A stretch of DNA of 64,000 nucleotides, from assembly GCA_002104905.1 (NCBI GenBank), contig MCFE01000127.1, forward strand, positions 62,001 to 126,000, in the 5' to 3' direction. The notes beneath the pieces are model-generated. The model searched no databases and had not been told where the DNA came from. It worked only from the letters and a program-made list of their open reading frames with translations. The position numbers and the translations under genes are program-made. Shown in pieces: positions 23,864 through 34,966 of this stretch (its first letter is position 1; every line of letters starts with the position of its first letter). This DNA is from Basidiobolus meristosporus CBS 931.73 (lineage: Eukaryota > Basidiobolomycota > Basidiobolomycetes > Basidiobolales > Basidiobolaceae).

Positions 23864-24430
23864 AATAACAGGCAAACTTGATGTCGAAGAGGCAGTAGCG
23901 AGAACAAACAAGTGAGGAAAGGCTTGGGGTTATCGCTTGTGTAGAAGGCGACGCCACCTTATATAATGAACACGAAATCTGATAACGTGCAACCGAGGAA
24001 ATCCAAATACGGAAGGATTTAACTTGCAGTTTCCCCTTTTACTAGGATTTTGAATAGAATAGAACGGTAGTACTCAAATTCAACACCGTGTATAAGTCAA
24101 GTTTAAATTTCTTACTAATATCAGATTTGGTAGCGATTGGTCAGATGACATGATAATATCCAGCAAATTGGTCGCTTATGGTAAATCAAGTACATGAGTC
24201 ATATACATACAGGAAAGCTTGAGTAACAACGAGATTAAGAGTCATGCTTACGCTCCCAATGCTGTTGATTAACAAGGGTGGTTAGGGAATAAATAAATTG
24301 AAGGTTAAATTTCTGCCAGAATTTGCAGATCAGTCGAAAATTTCTTGCTGATGAGTCTATAGTAAACAATGCAATATCTGAAAATAACACTCAAATACTT
24401 CTTCTCTGACCAACTCAGCGTCTTGTAACA
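23864..24430. other. Divergent promoter region
   Basis: About 570 bases between the IDH start (-) and the acidic protein gene (+). A TATA-like element for IDH is at about 23959-23966. Nothing else seen. Confidence 0.5.
23959..23966 (-). promoter_or_regulatory. TATA-like element of NADP-IDH
   Basis: TTATATAA on the minus strand about 100 bases upstream of the ATG at 23863. Confidence 0.45.
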
Positions 24431-24751
24431 ATGTCTTCAGACAACCTGGAAATTTTAGATTCTAGCTATGACGAGCACGAGGATTTCGACTACGTCGAGG
24501 ATAAATATGACGAGGAAGAAGAGGAAGATATCCTTGAAAGCGTCAGCCCAAGCGAGCTCCTAAATCTTGTCAGAGACAACGAGGAAATTGACGAAGTTGA
24601 CAAAGCGATCTTGCTGGACCTTGCCAGAGCATTGGGAGAGGAGGTTGATGAAAATCAAGATGTAACGGAGATTCTCCACACTTTGGAGAACCTTTTGATC
24701 GACGAGGACGAAGGTGTCATTGAAGATCTTGATAGCGAGGAAGAGGAATAG
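24431..24751 (+). CDS. Small acidic protein of unknown function
   Basis: Intronless frame of 106 aa starting at an ATG in good fungal context (AACAATGTC). More than a third of residues are Asp or Glu. The N-terminal third is a low-complexity acidic stretch; the middle (SPSELLNLVRDNEEIDEV, then KAILLDLARALGEEV) looks like two amphipathic helices; the end is again acidic (DLDSEEEE). No family is recognised. Composition suggests a nuclear or ribosome-associated chaperone-like acidic protein, but this is only inference. The paired amphipathic helices and the clean start make it more likely a gene than chance. Confidence 0.6.
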   Translation: MSSDNLEILDSSYDEHEDFDYVEDKYDEEEEEDILESVSPSELLNLVRDNEEIDEVDKAILLDLARALGEEVDENQDVTEILHTLENLLIDEDEGVIEDLDSEEEE

Positions 24752-25125
24752 ATCTCCGCCCTCCATACAAGAGAATGGGTAAACAAAAGAGACTCAGTTT
24801 GCTTTTCTGTATCTTTCGTTACCCCTGCTTTGTAAATCCTTCATACTTTTATGTAATTTAGATAGACTGACAAGATGTTGAATTCTAAAAGATAAAATTG
24901 TTTTTCTGAAGTACATCAAGAGATAGGATTTGATCCCATTTCACTAGAACATTAGTTCGAACGTTCACGAGGTGGATTTACATATGGTAGTTGGTGAAAC
25001 ATACGGAATCTATTTGGGGTTTGATTCGTTTTGTATAGTATGTCATGATCCAGGTTGATTTGTAACAATGAAAAGGTTTTTCATGAGATATATATGTCGC
25101 TCCGCACATAATTGTGGTTAACAAA
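24752..25125. other. Intergenic, no gene seen
   Basis: About 370 bases between two plus-strand genes; holds the thioredoxin promoter. No supported feature. Confidence 0.5.
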
Positions 25126-25740
25126 ATGTCTTTCCTGAGAGTCGCTACCCGTTCTTTAGCACGTAGGCGCTATATGTTTAATTGACGAAATATCCCAATT
25201 TCACCACTAACTCTTGAATACCAGGTACTACAGTCCCTCGTGGAATTTCTGTGGCTAGCTTTCACAGCTCTTCTTTAGTTCGCGACGGTAAAATCCTTGA
25301 GGCTACTCAAGAGAATTTCGTCGAATTGGTTGAAAACAGCAAAAGCCCCGTAGTGGTCGATTTCTATGCCAGGTAATTTCTAGTAAACCCAATGTTCGTG
25401 GAGTTCTATTCTCAACTTCCTGAATGATAAGCTGGTGTGGTCCTTGCCGTATGTTGGCACCCATTCTGAAGAAATCTGTGGAAAAGAATGGCAAGATTGA
25501 CTTGGTCAAGCTCGATGTGGATGCTGCCAATGAAATCGCGGCTAAGTACGAAGTACGTATAGGTTTCCATAGCAAATAACTATGACTGTATTGGAGTGTA
25601 TCTAACTCTCTACTTAGATCGCCTCTCTTCCTACTGTAGCCACCATATACAAGGGTGCGGTAGTCAGCAAGTTTGTAGGAATGCGCGATCAAAAGTTTAT
25701 CGATCAGTACGTGGAAGAAGCTGCTTCTTTGAAGCAGTAA
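25126..25740 (+). CDS. Thioredoxin, mitochondrial
   Basis: Four exons: 25126-25162, 25225-25372, 25432-25552 and 25618-25740, giving 142 aa. A basic N-terminal extension of about 38 residues (MSFLRVATRSLARTTVPRG) is a probable mitochondrial presequence. The thioredoxin fold follows with VVVDFYASWCGPCRMLAP (C64-x-x-C67, with the trailing Arg as in many thioredoxins), the conserved LDVD and the cis-proline block IASLPTVATI. It reduces protein disulfides, for example in peroxiredoxins, using electrons from thioredoxin reductase. The third exon starts inside the active-site block, so the intron interrupts the codon just before WCGPC. The gene converges with the NIMA kinase gene. Confidence 0.95.
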
Positions 25741-26129
25741 TTTACCAATGCTTCGACGAAGTATCTTTTTGAATGCAAAGATATTTCATCACAATATTCA
25801 TTTCACATCTTGCATGAAGTATCGAGCAATGTAACCTGGATACATCGAAATGTGCTTCAGTCAATAAACGTAATTTGTCGTTTCAGTAAAGATTATAATA
25901 ATTTATTTCCAGATAGTAAACATGGACTTATTCCGGCAAGATAGATAGGGCGTAAAATATCATACAAAATAAAGGAGGATTGATGCCAAAAAATGCATCT
26001 CTATTCACAAAAAATGCCTAAAAGCACATCAAGATTGCGTTGCGAAAAGAGAATATGTCATGGATTGGTGGGGGGGGGGGTTTGAGCAATGAATCTCGTT
26101 TGGATCTTTCTAATACCGAAGCTAAAAAT
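25741..26129. other. Convergent 3' ends with a G11 tract
   Basis: About 390 bases between thioredoxin (+) and the NIMA-type kinase (-). A run of eleven G lies at 26070-26080. No gene seen. Confidence 0.5.
26070..26080. repeat. G11 homopolymer
   Basis: Eleven consecutive G on the plus strand, in the 3' flank of the NIMA-type kinase gene. The length may vary between isolates or reads. Confidence 0.8.
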
Positions 26130-27600
26130 CTAGGCCATTGTAGTATTGCGTTTGAGAAATGGTGAAGGAATATCATCATCCTCCTCCATCATAATCGTCA
26201 ATCGCGGATTACCATTGACTGCAGCATTGTTGTTTTGTCTGGGTGCACTTAAATTCGAAATATCCATGAAATCATACTCCTTTTTCGGGGTATTCAGAAG
26301 CTTTGCATGGATGGCCTTGAGTTCCATTTCTCGCTCCTCAACCTGCGCTTCGCGCGCTTTAAGATCCGCTTCCCGTTTGTTCAGTGCAGCCTCACGTGAG
26401 CTGATATTGGCCTCTACTTGTCGAAGTTCGTCTTGTCGTGCCTTCAGGTGTGCTTCCATTTCTTGAAGTACCTTGTAACGCGAGTTAAGTTCCTCCTCTT
26501 TCTTTTTGATGAGAGATTGGCGCTCTGCATTTTCATTGTTACGTGTATAGTTTTGGATCTTTTCAATTTTGAGAAGCTGCGTGGTAGATGGACGTGCTGA
26601 AGGCTGCGAAGGGAATGAGAAATAAGTAACTCCACCCAAGAGATTGAAATAAAAATAGACCGACATTTAGCTGAAGCATGGATTTGACAACGTTGTTCAA
26701 TTCATTAGAGTAATAAGACGGGAGCCTTGGGACTGAGCCAGTCAAGATCTTATTAAAGAGTACAGCCTGCGATTGTGCTGGGAAAGGGGGCCTAAAATCG
26801 AATCAGGGTCAGTTGGAGGTTCTAAATAAACGTTGGTAGTACTTACTTGAGAGCACAGATTTCGTACAAAACACACCCTAAAGCCCATATATCCGACTTT
26901 GCGTCATAGGGCTGGCCATTAATGAGTTCTGGGGACATGTAATACGGGGTTCCAACGTATGTCTTTGCAAACATTGTGGCAGGATCATCTAGTACTCTGG
27001 ATAATCCAAAATCACCCAGCTTGATATTGCAGTCACTATCCAAGAAGATATTGTCTGGCTTCAAATCTCTGTGTAGAATGACATGATGGTCCTTGTTTGA
27101 TCGCTTCGAATACCCTTGGTGGCATTCGTGGAGAGCCAAGACCGTCTGGGCAAATATATTCCATACCGCCTCTTCCTTGATAAGTTTGCTATATCATTCA
27201 AGTGTCAATATTTACAACATAATAAGGTTTTCACATAAACTAGTTACTCTTTCGCAATAAAATCATTTAGCAGTGCCCGTAGATCACCACCAGAGCAATA
27301 TTCCATGACTAGATAGAAAACACCAGAGTTCTGTATGAACTGTCTATCATAATATCTAACAATATGCGGATGACGAATCTCCTTCAAGATGTTCAGTTCT
27401 GCAACAAGTTGTTGTTTCTCCTTCTCCGATAGCTTTACATAGTTGATTTCTTTGCGAGCAAGAATCTTCAAAAATAAATTAGAAACCGCCAATACTATAA
27501 ATTTGGGGATGCTTACCTTTCCGTCACTTTTTCTCTTTACTTTACGGACTAAGCCGAAAGATCCAGAGCCAATAACTTCTAGAGATTCATACTTCTCCAT
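26130..27600 (-). CDS. NIMA-related serine/threonine kinase (Nek2/Kin3 type)
   Basis: Five exons: 27517-27600, 27248-27465, 26847-27188, 26665-26791 and 26130-26603, giving 414 aa. The N-terminal kinase domain (about 1-270) has the glycine loop IGSGSFGLVRKV, the lysine in ARKEINY, the catalytic loop HRDLKPDN, DFG (LGDFGLSRVL) and the GTPYYMSPE activation segment typical of NIMA kinases. The C-terminal part (about 290-370) is a heptad-rich coiled coil (KARQDELRQVEANISSREAA), as in Nek2/NIMA, used for dimerisation. The family controls mitotic entry and spindle-pole separation. No PEST region is obvious. At 414 aa it is closer to yeast Kin3 than to the longer Aspergillus NIMA. All catalytic residues are present. 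Confidence 0.94.
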
Positions 27601-28111
27601 TTCTTTTAGTAAATACAACGGCGTAAAATAACTATGGGAGCAACAAGTGCAAGAGTACAGGGACGGGCTACGCAGAAAAGTAACTTCAAATAAGCTGACC
27701 AGCAAGTATGAGAGAGTGTTCAATTTCTCGGTTGGTTATGTTTGTTTGTCACTGTTTTTGTTTTGACTTGGAAAGTTGATATTGAATGATTTTTTATATT
27801 ATATTTATATATACATAGTTGTAAACAGGATCTGGATGGTTGGCCCAATCACCATGTGGGAGTGTGTTATTCTTTGAATACAAGGCTATGGAGTACTCAA
27901 TAATCGATATAGCTAATTTGTTACCAGTAGTCATGGCGATATTGATACAAATTGCTCGTTTGGCTTTATTACATAATAGAGTAGGTGGTGCATAATACGG
28001 CAACTTTTAACGATTTTTTTAATGTGAGCAAAAGTACATATTGAATTGGGCTGGTAGAGGGATATCGATTTGCAAAATGACAGTTTATTAGTATTTAAAA
28101 ATCAATAGCGA
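27601..28111. other. Intergenic, no gene seen
   Basis: About 510 AT-rich bases between the kinase promoter and the 3' end of eS17. No supported feature. Confidence 0.5.
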
Positions 28112-28618
28112 TTATTGATCAGTTTTTCTTCTAGGGGCACGGCGGCCGCGGTTGGCGCCGGGAACGAAAGCTTGGGTAGGAGCAGCAACTGTGACACCAG
28201 GAAGGTTCTCCATATTGAGAGCTTTGAGGAGCTCCTTAGTTTCAGGGTCGACTTCAATATTGGAGATATCCAGGGCGGAGAATTCGGGAACATAGTTATC
28301 CTTGCGTTCACGTTCTTCTTCTTGGAGTTTGAAGGAAATACCACGAACGGGTCCACGTTGAATACGCTTCATCAAATGAGTGGTGAAACCGGCGATCTTA
28401 TTACGAAGGCGCTTGGAGGCAATGATAGCAACTTCATCGCAAATCTTCTTGTTGGTTTGGAAATCCAAAGTAAGACGAGGATAATACTTCTCAATGATTA
28501 CTCTGGAGGCCTTCTTAACGGTCTTGGTACGAACGCGACCCTATAAGTTGTTTCAGTTATATATTAGATGGATGGATAATAGAAAGTATTGGATCTAAAG
28601 ATGATATTTATGTACCAT
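28112..28618 (-). CDS. RPS17: 40S ribosomal protein eS17
   Basis: Two exons, 28616-28618 (only the ATG) and 28112-28540, 143 aa. The second exon begins [20 protein letters not shown] and carries the family blocks [18 protein letters not shown] and [20 protein letters not shown], followed by the variable acidic/basic tail ending APRRKTDQ. eS17 sits at the head-beak side of the small ribosomal subunit. The intron starts immediately after the initiator codon (ATG|GT), a position often used in ribosomal protein genes; without it the frame lacks a start. Length and sequence are normal for the family. Confidence 0.96.
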
Positions 28619-29168
28619 TCTATATTATATCTTGCTGACGAAAAACGTAAATACTAGTTCAAAGAAGCGAGGTTGACCCAAGCAATCGAGAGAAAGACTG
28701 AAATAAAACATTTTCACCCTTTTGTGCGTTTTATTCACTTATCGGCGCTTAAATAGATCTCGATCATTATAAGCGAATCATTGTTCCAGTTGTCCCTATT
28801 CCATCGGAATCACAATTCAGATCAATTTTCTCGGTAACTTCGAGTAGTGTTTTACTCGGAAAGGTGGACATCGAAATATCTATATATATTAACCCTATAA
28901 CACTGTAAATCATGAGGAATTACTATGTAGGTTGAAATCACCATGATTGCATAGGTTTGATGGTCGGTTAATACATCGTTGGCATTCTCATGACATTATT
29001 TTATTAAATACAAATTTATTCATGTAGCTCTAATATATGAAAGGAAAGAGGGATGCGGCACAGCTATAAACAACTGAGGTCGTAGCTCAGTTATGATGTT
29101 CATGGTATTATTGACGTCTTGCGAATGTTATTCCATATATATAGAATATAAAAAGGCACTTCCAGACT
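28619..29168. other. Intergenic, no gene seen
   Basis: About 550 AT-rich bases upstream of eS17 and downstream of DCAF13/Sof1 (both minus). Holds the eS17 promoter. No supported feature. Confidence 0.5.
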
Positions 29169-30625
29169 TTACTTTGCGACTCCAACAATATTCTTCTTAC
29201 GTTCAGCCACGCGAGGGACAGCGCCGGGCTTGGAATGTTTCCGCAAGTTCTCCTCTTTAACCTTTCTGCTTTGAACCATAACCTTCTTGGTCTTTTGTGC
29301 TTTGGCGATAGCCTTAGGAACGTGACGATGCTTGTCGACACGTCTGATTTCTGGCAAGTGCTTGTATCTATTCTTGAGCTTCTCGTTGTATTCAAGGTGT
29401 GTACGCTCTCTAGTATCCTTAGTCCCCATTCTTTCAGAAGCATTGGCTCTCCATAGACGAATATTGGCGTCGTCGGATCCAGATATGACATACTTGTTAT
29501 CCATGGAGTACTTGACGCTGAAAATTCTCTGCATACGTTTGGTATGGTAAACGTCACGACTATGACCCTCTCTGGCACGGAAAATACGAATGGAGCGGTC
29601 GTAAGATCCTGTTACAATTTCTTCTCCAGTGGGTGAATAATCAACATCAAGAACTGCCGAGACATGATCCTTCAAGACATTGATGGCTCGACCCATATTA
29701 CGCATGTCGAAAGTGTAGCAGTTATGATCTTCGTTAGCAGCAGTGAAGTTAAATGCTTCCATGGGATTCCAAGCAAGAGCATTTGTCTTGAGTTGCATAA
29801 CAAGTTTTGCCAAAGGAGTAGAGGAACGTAGGTCGTAGAGTGTAATGGTGCGGTCGGTTCCACAACTGGCAAGAATATTGGTTTCGGTTTGGTTGAATTT
29901 GACCGCATTGATAGTATCAGCACCCCAGCTAAAAGTATGGGTGGGCTCCGAGCGGTTGACATCCCAAATCTCCACATCGTTGCCACATGTGGCGAACCAA
30001 GGCTCTTCACGGTGATGATCGACAGCATTGAAGATACTTTTGCCGAAGAAGGTATTTACTGGTTCGTCAGAATCAAGGCTCCAAATCTTGACTGTTTTAT
30101 CCACACCAACAGAAATAAAATTGTCAAGCTGGGGAAAAGCACAAACCCCACGGACAATTCCTTTGTGGGCAGCAGGAGCACGCCACAAAGTCTGTTGCTC
30201 AGAGAGTCTCCACACTCTAACCTCTAAAGAAGTGGACAGTTGTCATTATCAACCTCAATAATATCATTGTAAGGGAAAAGGTACATACCACCATCTCCAC
30301 TGCCGGAGATCAGGTTTTGCAAATCCTTAGGGTGTTTAGCCATGCAATACACTCCATCGGCGTGACCGGTTAAGGAAGCGATAAATGGTTTGGCAAACAT
30401 TCTCTCGAGTTTGGTTGCATTGAGAGCGCGGGTATACTCTCTAGCTTTCTCGAATGGATGTAAAGATGGATCCAAATTCCTCTGCAATTTATGTATGTCA
30501 TTAGATCTCTCACGAGTATACTCTCCAGCAGATCTTGATAAAGCTTTAATTTTCTAAAATAAATGGGTGCAAAAATCTCAGCCTTCATGCATATAACACA
30601 ATGAAAGAAACAAGTGGGTTACCAT
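29169..30625 (-). CDS. Sof1/DCAF13 WD40 ribosome-biogenesis factor
   Basis: Three exons: 30623-30625 (ATG only), 30289-30553 and 29169-30223, giving 440 aa. The N-terminus MKIKALSRSAGEYTRER and the following RNLDPSLHPFEKAREY and RALNATKLERMFAKPF blocks are characteristic. About six WD40 repeats follow (for example SVGVDKTVKIW, ATCGNDVEIWDV, ASCGTDRTITLYDL, TGSYDRSIRIF, SGSDDANIRLW), then the C-terminal Sof1 domain rich in K/R (YNEKLKNRYKHLPEIRRV, HRHVPKAIAKAQKTKK). The protein belongs to the small-subunit processome and is needed for 18S rRNA maturation in the nucleolus. The family match is strong over the full length. Like eS17 and eL39 in this window, it has an intron right after the ATG. 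Confidence 0.95.
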
Positions 30626-31192
30626 TTCTTACACCTGGTAGCGAAAAAGTAGCCAAGTTCTCAGAAAGTCCTTTCCCTTTGCATGGCTACGGTCACAATA
30701 TTATATGAAAAAAAAAGAAAAAAATGACCGTTAAAATTTATTGTCTGCTACTATGTCAAATCAAATTCATTCTGAAATATTTTGAGCAGGAATACTCTAA
30801 CAGGCTCACCTGTATTTCAACTGATATTGTAAAGTGCGTATTCAACTCCATGCACACTTACAGAGTAGCTTGGCATTGTCAATTAATTGTCACAAATCTT
30901 TTAGATTGGGGGAGGAAATATATTATCGACAACTATGAACTAAATACATGAATTATAAAATTGGGCTTAGCACTGTACCAGCAGGCTGATTTACTGGTTG
31001 TGTTCAATTTAGGGGCGATTCGTAGTAATTTCGTATTGAGTAAAATAGAAACTAGTAGCACTCAACATTCTGTAAAACACCACTGCATACAGCCAAAGTT
31101 CTTTGCATATTCAATTACATAAGATACCAGGTCTGCAACTATCAACCAAGAGTTTTCATATCCTCATTGTAGTACCTTTAACAAGTCGAAGC
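30626..31192. other. Divergent promoter region
   Basis: About 570 AT-rich bases between DCAF13 (-) and the SH3-TBC gene (+). It contains an A-rich tract near 30710-30723. No gene seen. Confidence 0.5.
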
Positions 31193-33746
31193 ATGGCTGA
31201 GCAACTGAGGAGGTTCGCTATGGAAGGTCACTTATATACTTTTCAGCTCGTGTTACGACATTTCTTGTAACGCCATGGTACTGACAGTCCATGTTTTAAT
31301 ATAGGTGGAATTGGGACTTGCGTAGCTGAGGAAGACTCTTCGCGATCCGAAAAAAATGCTTTGCCATTTTCTACAGGCACGTTTAACTTCGTTAATCTAT
31401 TCAATATAATGCGTGGCTAAAAAAGTTCATTCTAAAGGTGATATCATTGTAATTCTTAACCATATTAAAGATGACATCTACCAGGTACTTTCCACTTTTG
31501 TGTGTTTAGTATATTCTTCCACTTTTGACTAGAGTCATTGAACAGGGATATTGTGACGACAAAATCGGTCATTTCTCCATCGATTCAGTACACATAATAT
31601 ACCTAAATGTCGTTGGAACACCTGTCCGAAGAAGAGATACGTTGTATAATGACGTCAAAGGTATCGGTAGAAAGGAAAAAGCCAAAGGACGTGACAATAG
31701 CATGCTTTTGGACACCGAAAAACAACCCATCGACTTGCGAAAATTAACACTTTTAGAGAGTTCGGAGAGAACAGATAGCAGCAGCAACAATGGTCATGCT
31801 AATGGAGCTTACAACGAGTACATATTTGTGTTATTAAGCATGAAAAACCAATGTTTATCTTTATAATCTAATTCTTCAGGCATCAATCTATCCCAAATGA
31901 CTTGGATTCTACCAATGCCTCGAGCTTGAAAGCTGAGGAGAACACTGCTGCAGCTTTAATCGAAACTTGTGATATACCTTTATCACAAGGTCAGGCAATA
32001 AATGATGGAGTTACGATTATGCTGACACCATCGGATGATGTGAACATGGTTGAAATACAAGGTTCTTCTGAGCGGCATATTCGTGAAACTATTACCGTCC
32101 CACCAAACAACGACGAGGATGGCTATAGTATGAGAAGTGGCAGCGCAACTTCACTTCCACGTACCATATCCAGGAGTTCTGCGCTAGAAGATGATTCTGA
32201 TGACATGGATCACTCTAACGCAGGGTCAGTTAATCAACAGCTTACGGTGGATAACTATGGATTTTTGTGCGATGCATCTGACTCGGAGAGTTTTGTTACT
32301 TTACAAGACACAGGGTAATCCGTAACTAATTTCATCATTTTTATCAGCATACACTAAGTATTTTGAAGACCGCCACACTCGCGTTTAGGCAGAGTTTTGG
32401 GCTTGCATAAGGATAGAGAAGCCAAATGGATCGAAATACTCTCAGGTTATAATGTTGATTATGTCAAGCACTCAACACGGGTGAGTAATTACAATCTATC
32501 GGCCCAGCCAGCAAAGAACTAACAAACGTATATTAAGATCAAACGGCTGGTTGGGTATGGTATTCCTGATTCTCTGCGAGGTCAAGTATGGCAATATTTA
32601 GCGGATAGCCATGCATATCGTCAACCAGGGTTGTATCGGGTAACACGCCATTTGAGGCTATCCTTGTAACTCTCCATCTTACTTTTCAGCATTTTTTAGG
32701 AACTTTTATCGAAAGAAAGATTGGAAATATACGACGTCATAGAGAAAGATATTCAAAGATGCTATCCCGATCACATCATGTTCTATGAAGCTAATGGCAA
32801 CGGGTACGATTGATCAGGCATATTCTGTCGAGCAGCATTAACACTCGATGGTTTTGTTATTTAGGCAAACAAATTTATACGAAGTGCTCAAGGCTTACGC
32901 CCACTATAATCCCGAAGTTGGCTATTGTCAAGGAATGGGGCGGCTGGTAGGAATGATGTTGATGCAGAATATCTCTCCAGAGGTGATTAAAACTGTAACT
33001 CTTGATGAAGCCTTTGCTAACAGTATTCTATAGGATACATTTTGGCTACTTGTGGCTACTATAGATAAATATCTATCTGGTTACTATACCCCCACCTTAT
33101 CTAAACTGCGGATCCATGCAGCGGTTTTTGACCGACTTCTATTAATACATAATCCTAAACTACACCGAAAGCTGGTATCTAAACACTGAAACGACGTTAT
33201 TCGGCTGTCCACTGGTCTAACATGCAATGAAAAGGTTTCAAACGACGTTGTTCCATTGATGTACATGACCCAGTGGTTTCTTACAGTATATACGATGACT
33301 CTGCCTTGGTCCACCGTTCTCCACGTCTGGGATTTGCTATTTCTGAGAGGTATCTTTAGCATGTGAAAGTAGTAGGTTTACATTTTGATTAATTCTCGTA
33401 TACTCGCTTCAGGCGTAAAAGTACTTTTCCGGACAGGTCTCGCCATTTTAGATTGTTGCAAGGGTTAGTACAAAGTAGCATTATGTATTAAGGATTGAAT
33501 TGTTAAGTTTGCTCCACCTCAGATCATCTCTTGAACCACTGCCCGTCCAACACCGAAATCCTTTCATTCCTGTTGCATATCCCTCATGAAATACTTCAGC
33601 CAAGTGCTATTTTAGAAGCATCCAAAAAAATCAACCTCAAATCCAGTGAGGTCGAAAAACTATCTAAGAAGGCTGAGGAGTTGGGACTTGCCGACAAAGG
33701 GTCTTCTAGAGATACCAAAAAACTGAGGAAAAAAGGATTAATTTAG
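31193..33746 (+). CDS. SH3-TBC domain RabGAP
   Basis: About a dozen exons. The start exon is 31193-31226, the second 31305-31376. The second intron appears to be GC-AG (31377-31437), since no GT donor keeps the frame. The N-terminus encodes a divergent SH3-like fold (ALPFSTGDIIVILNHIKDD, later GHFSIDSVHIIYL). A long disordered Ser/Asp-rich linker (about 120-310) follows, then a TBC domain. The TBC domain carries both catalytic fingers: the Arg finger in IEKDIQRCYPDH and the Gln finger in VGYCQGM, plus PWSTVLHVWDLLFL. TBC proteins stimulate GTP hydrolysis by Rab GTPases. The C-terminus is a helical Lys/Glu-rich tail ending at 33746. The exon junction near 31484-31534 is uncertain. The overall architecture recalls SGSM3-type proteins but with the SH3 placed first. 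Confidence 0.85.
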
Positions 33747-34145
33747 TCAACTTGAACATATTGATGTAAGCAATGAAAGCTATCTATTTACATATCCACC
33801 AATATCCAATACCATACTTTTCTATTGTATATAATCTGAGCTTTCTATGCCAACCAGATAAATTTCAGAATTTTATTTTCCACGGGAAGTGTCGACTTAT
33901 CTCCCCAGGTGCAAAGGGATCTTGTGACTACCATTGGCTTAGCCACCATTACCTAAAGGATCAAGTTTAGATTCGAATGAGTCCGTGACACAAATTCCTA
34001 AAGGTAATGGTAATTCATTTTGCATTTTGGCTTAGCTAGCCACTTCACTATATATACAGCAAGCGCTAAGATATGGTTTCGATAAGCAAAGGGTCGTTTG
34101 TCGTAGAATTCTATTTCACAATTCTTCCTATCAATATCCTTCAAT
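33747..34145. other. Intergenic with a TATA box
   Basis: About 400 bases before the secreted protein gene. CTATATATAC at 34048-34057 is a likely TATA box, 90 bases upstream of the ATG at 34146. An earlier ATG at 34073 is only about 20 bases past the TATA box and probably lies before the transcription start. Confidence 0.5.
34048..34057 (+). promoter_or_regulatory. TATA box of secreted protein gene
   Basis: CTATATATAC, 90 bases upstream of the ATG at 34146; it places the ATG at 34073 too close to be used. Confidence 0.5.
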
Positions 34146-34784
34146 ATGGCGGGTCTTTTGGCTGTAATAGTCTCACTAATCTTGATCACATTCAGAAATC
34201 TGCCCAGTGCCGTTTCAGCGCCTGCCCCTTCTATAGATGGTGTTCCTCAGCTAGATCTTTCGCGAGCCTGTGAAGAAGTCTACATCAGTTTGGCTATGAG
34301 TGCATCTCCATGCGTGCCACTACCAATGATAAGTATGATGAACCCATCATTGGCAAATGATCTAAACCCTGACAGCTACAGATCAGTTTTACTTGGATAC
34401 TGCAATGGACCAATTTGTACCAAGACCCAAGCTTCTAGTCTGGCGTCGCACATTAAATCCCAATGTAGCGAAGATTTGAAAAAGCCAGCATTGGTGACAA
34501 CACTATTTCTTCTAGAAAACTATGAACCATTCACAGAGATGAGCTGTGCGGAGGACTCCTTTGGTGGCAACTGTCTATTGGAATACCATGATACATACAA
34601 CACGAATCCTGCTGACTTCGCCTATGATGAACTATGCACCGAATGTAGCCAATCATTGTTTGGAATATTCAACAAGTGGAGCGACCAATACTCCACATTT
34701 TTCAACCGCACCTATTTTAACCAGCTTGGTGACACTTGCCAGTTTTCCTACAGCAAGCTTATCAAAGCCACCCGCAATCATTAA
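34146..34784 (+). CDS. Secreted cysteine-rich protein of unknown function
   Basis: Intronless gene, 212 aa. A clear signal peptide (MAGLLAVIVSLILITFRN, cleavage probably after AVSA) is followed by a mature chain of about 187 residues. It has ten cysteines, several in pairs such as YCNGPIC and LCTEC, which suggests an even number of disulfides in the cell exterior. One N-glycosylation sequon (NRT) is near the C-terminus. No enzyme motif, repeat or GPI tail is seen. A TATA box lies upstream and an AATAAA at about 34855. No family was recognised; the layout matches conserved small secreted proteins of fungi. The gene converges with NAP1, with about 180 bases between the stops. Confidence 0.8.
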   Translation: MAGLLAVIVSLILITFRNLPSAVSAPAPSIDGVPQLDLSRACEEVYISLAMSASPCVPLPMISMMNPSLANDLNPDSYRSVLLGYCNGPICTKTQASSLASHIKSQCSEDLKKPALVTTLFLLENYEPFTEMSCAEDSFGGNCLLEYHDTYNTNPADFAYDELCTECSQSLFGIFNKWSDQYSTFFNRTYFNQLGDTCQFSYSKLIKATRNH

Positions 34785-34966
34785 TCGCGCCAACCCTCCA
34801 CACTTACATCCATTCAACGTTTCTTTACTGATATGCTTCGTCACAAATATGCCAAATAAACATCCACGTGAAGTGGGTAGATTAATAATAGTGATCGAAC
34901 GGTTTATTCTAGTACTCACTTCGACCAGCCCGTTAATATACAAACATCCGTAAGTGTTGTTCAAGA

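Noticed and set aside
34073..34273. Alternative ATG and 66-codon frame upstream of the secreted protein
   Set aside because: It lies only about 20 bases past the TATA box, probably before the transcription start, and has no protein features.
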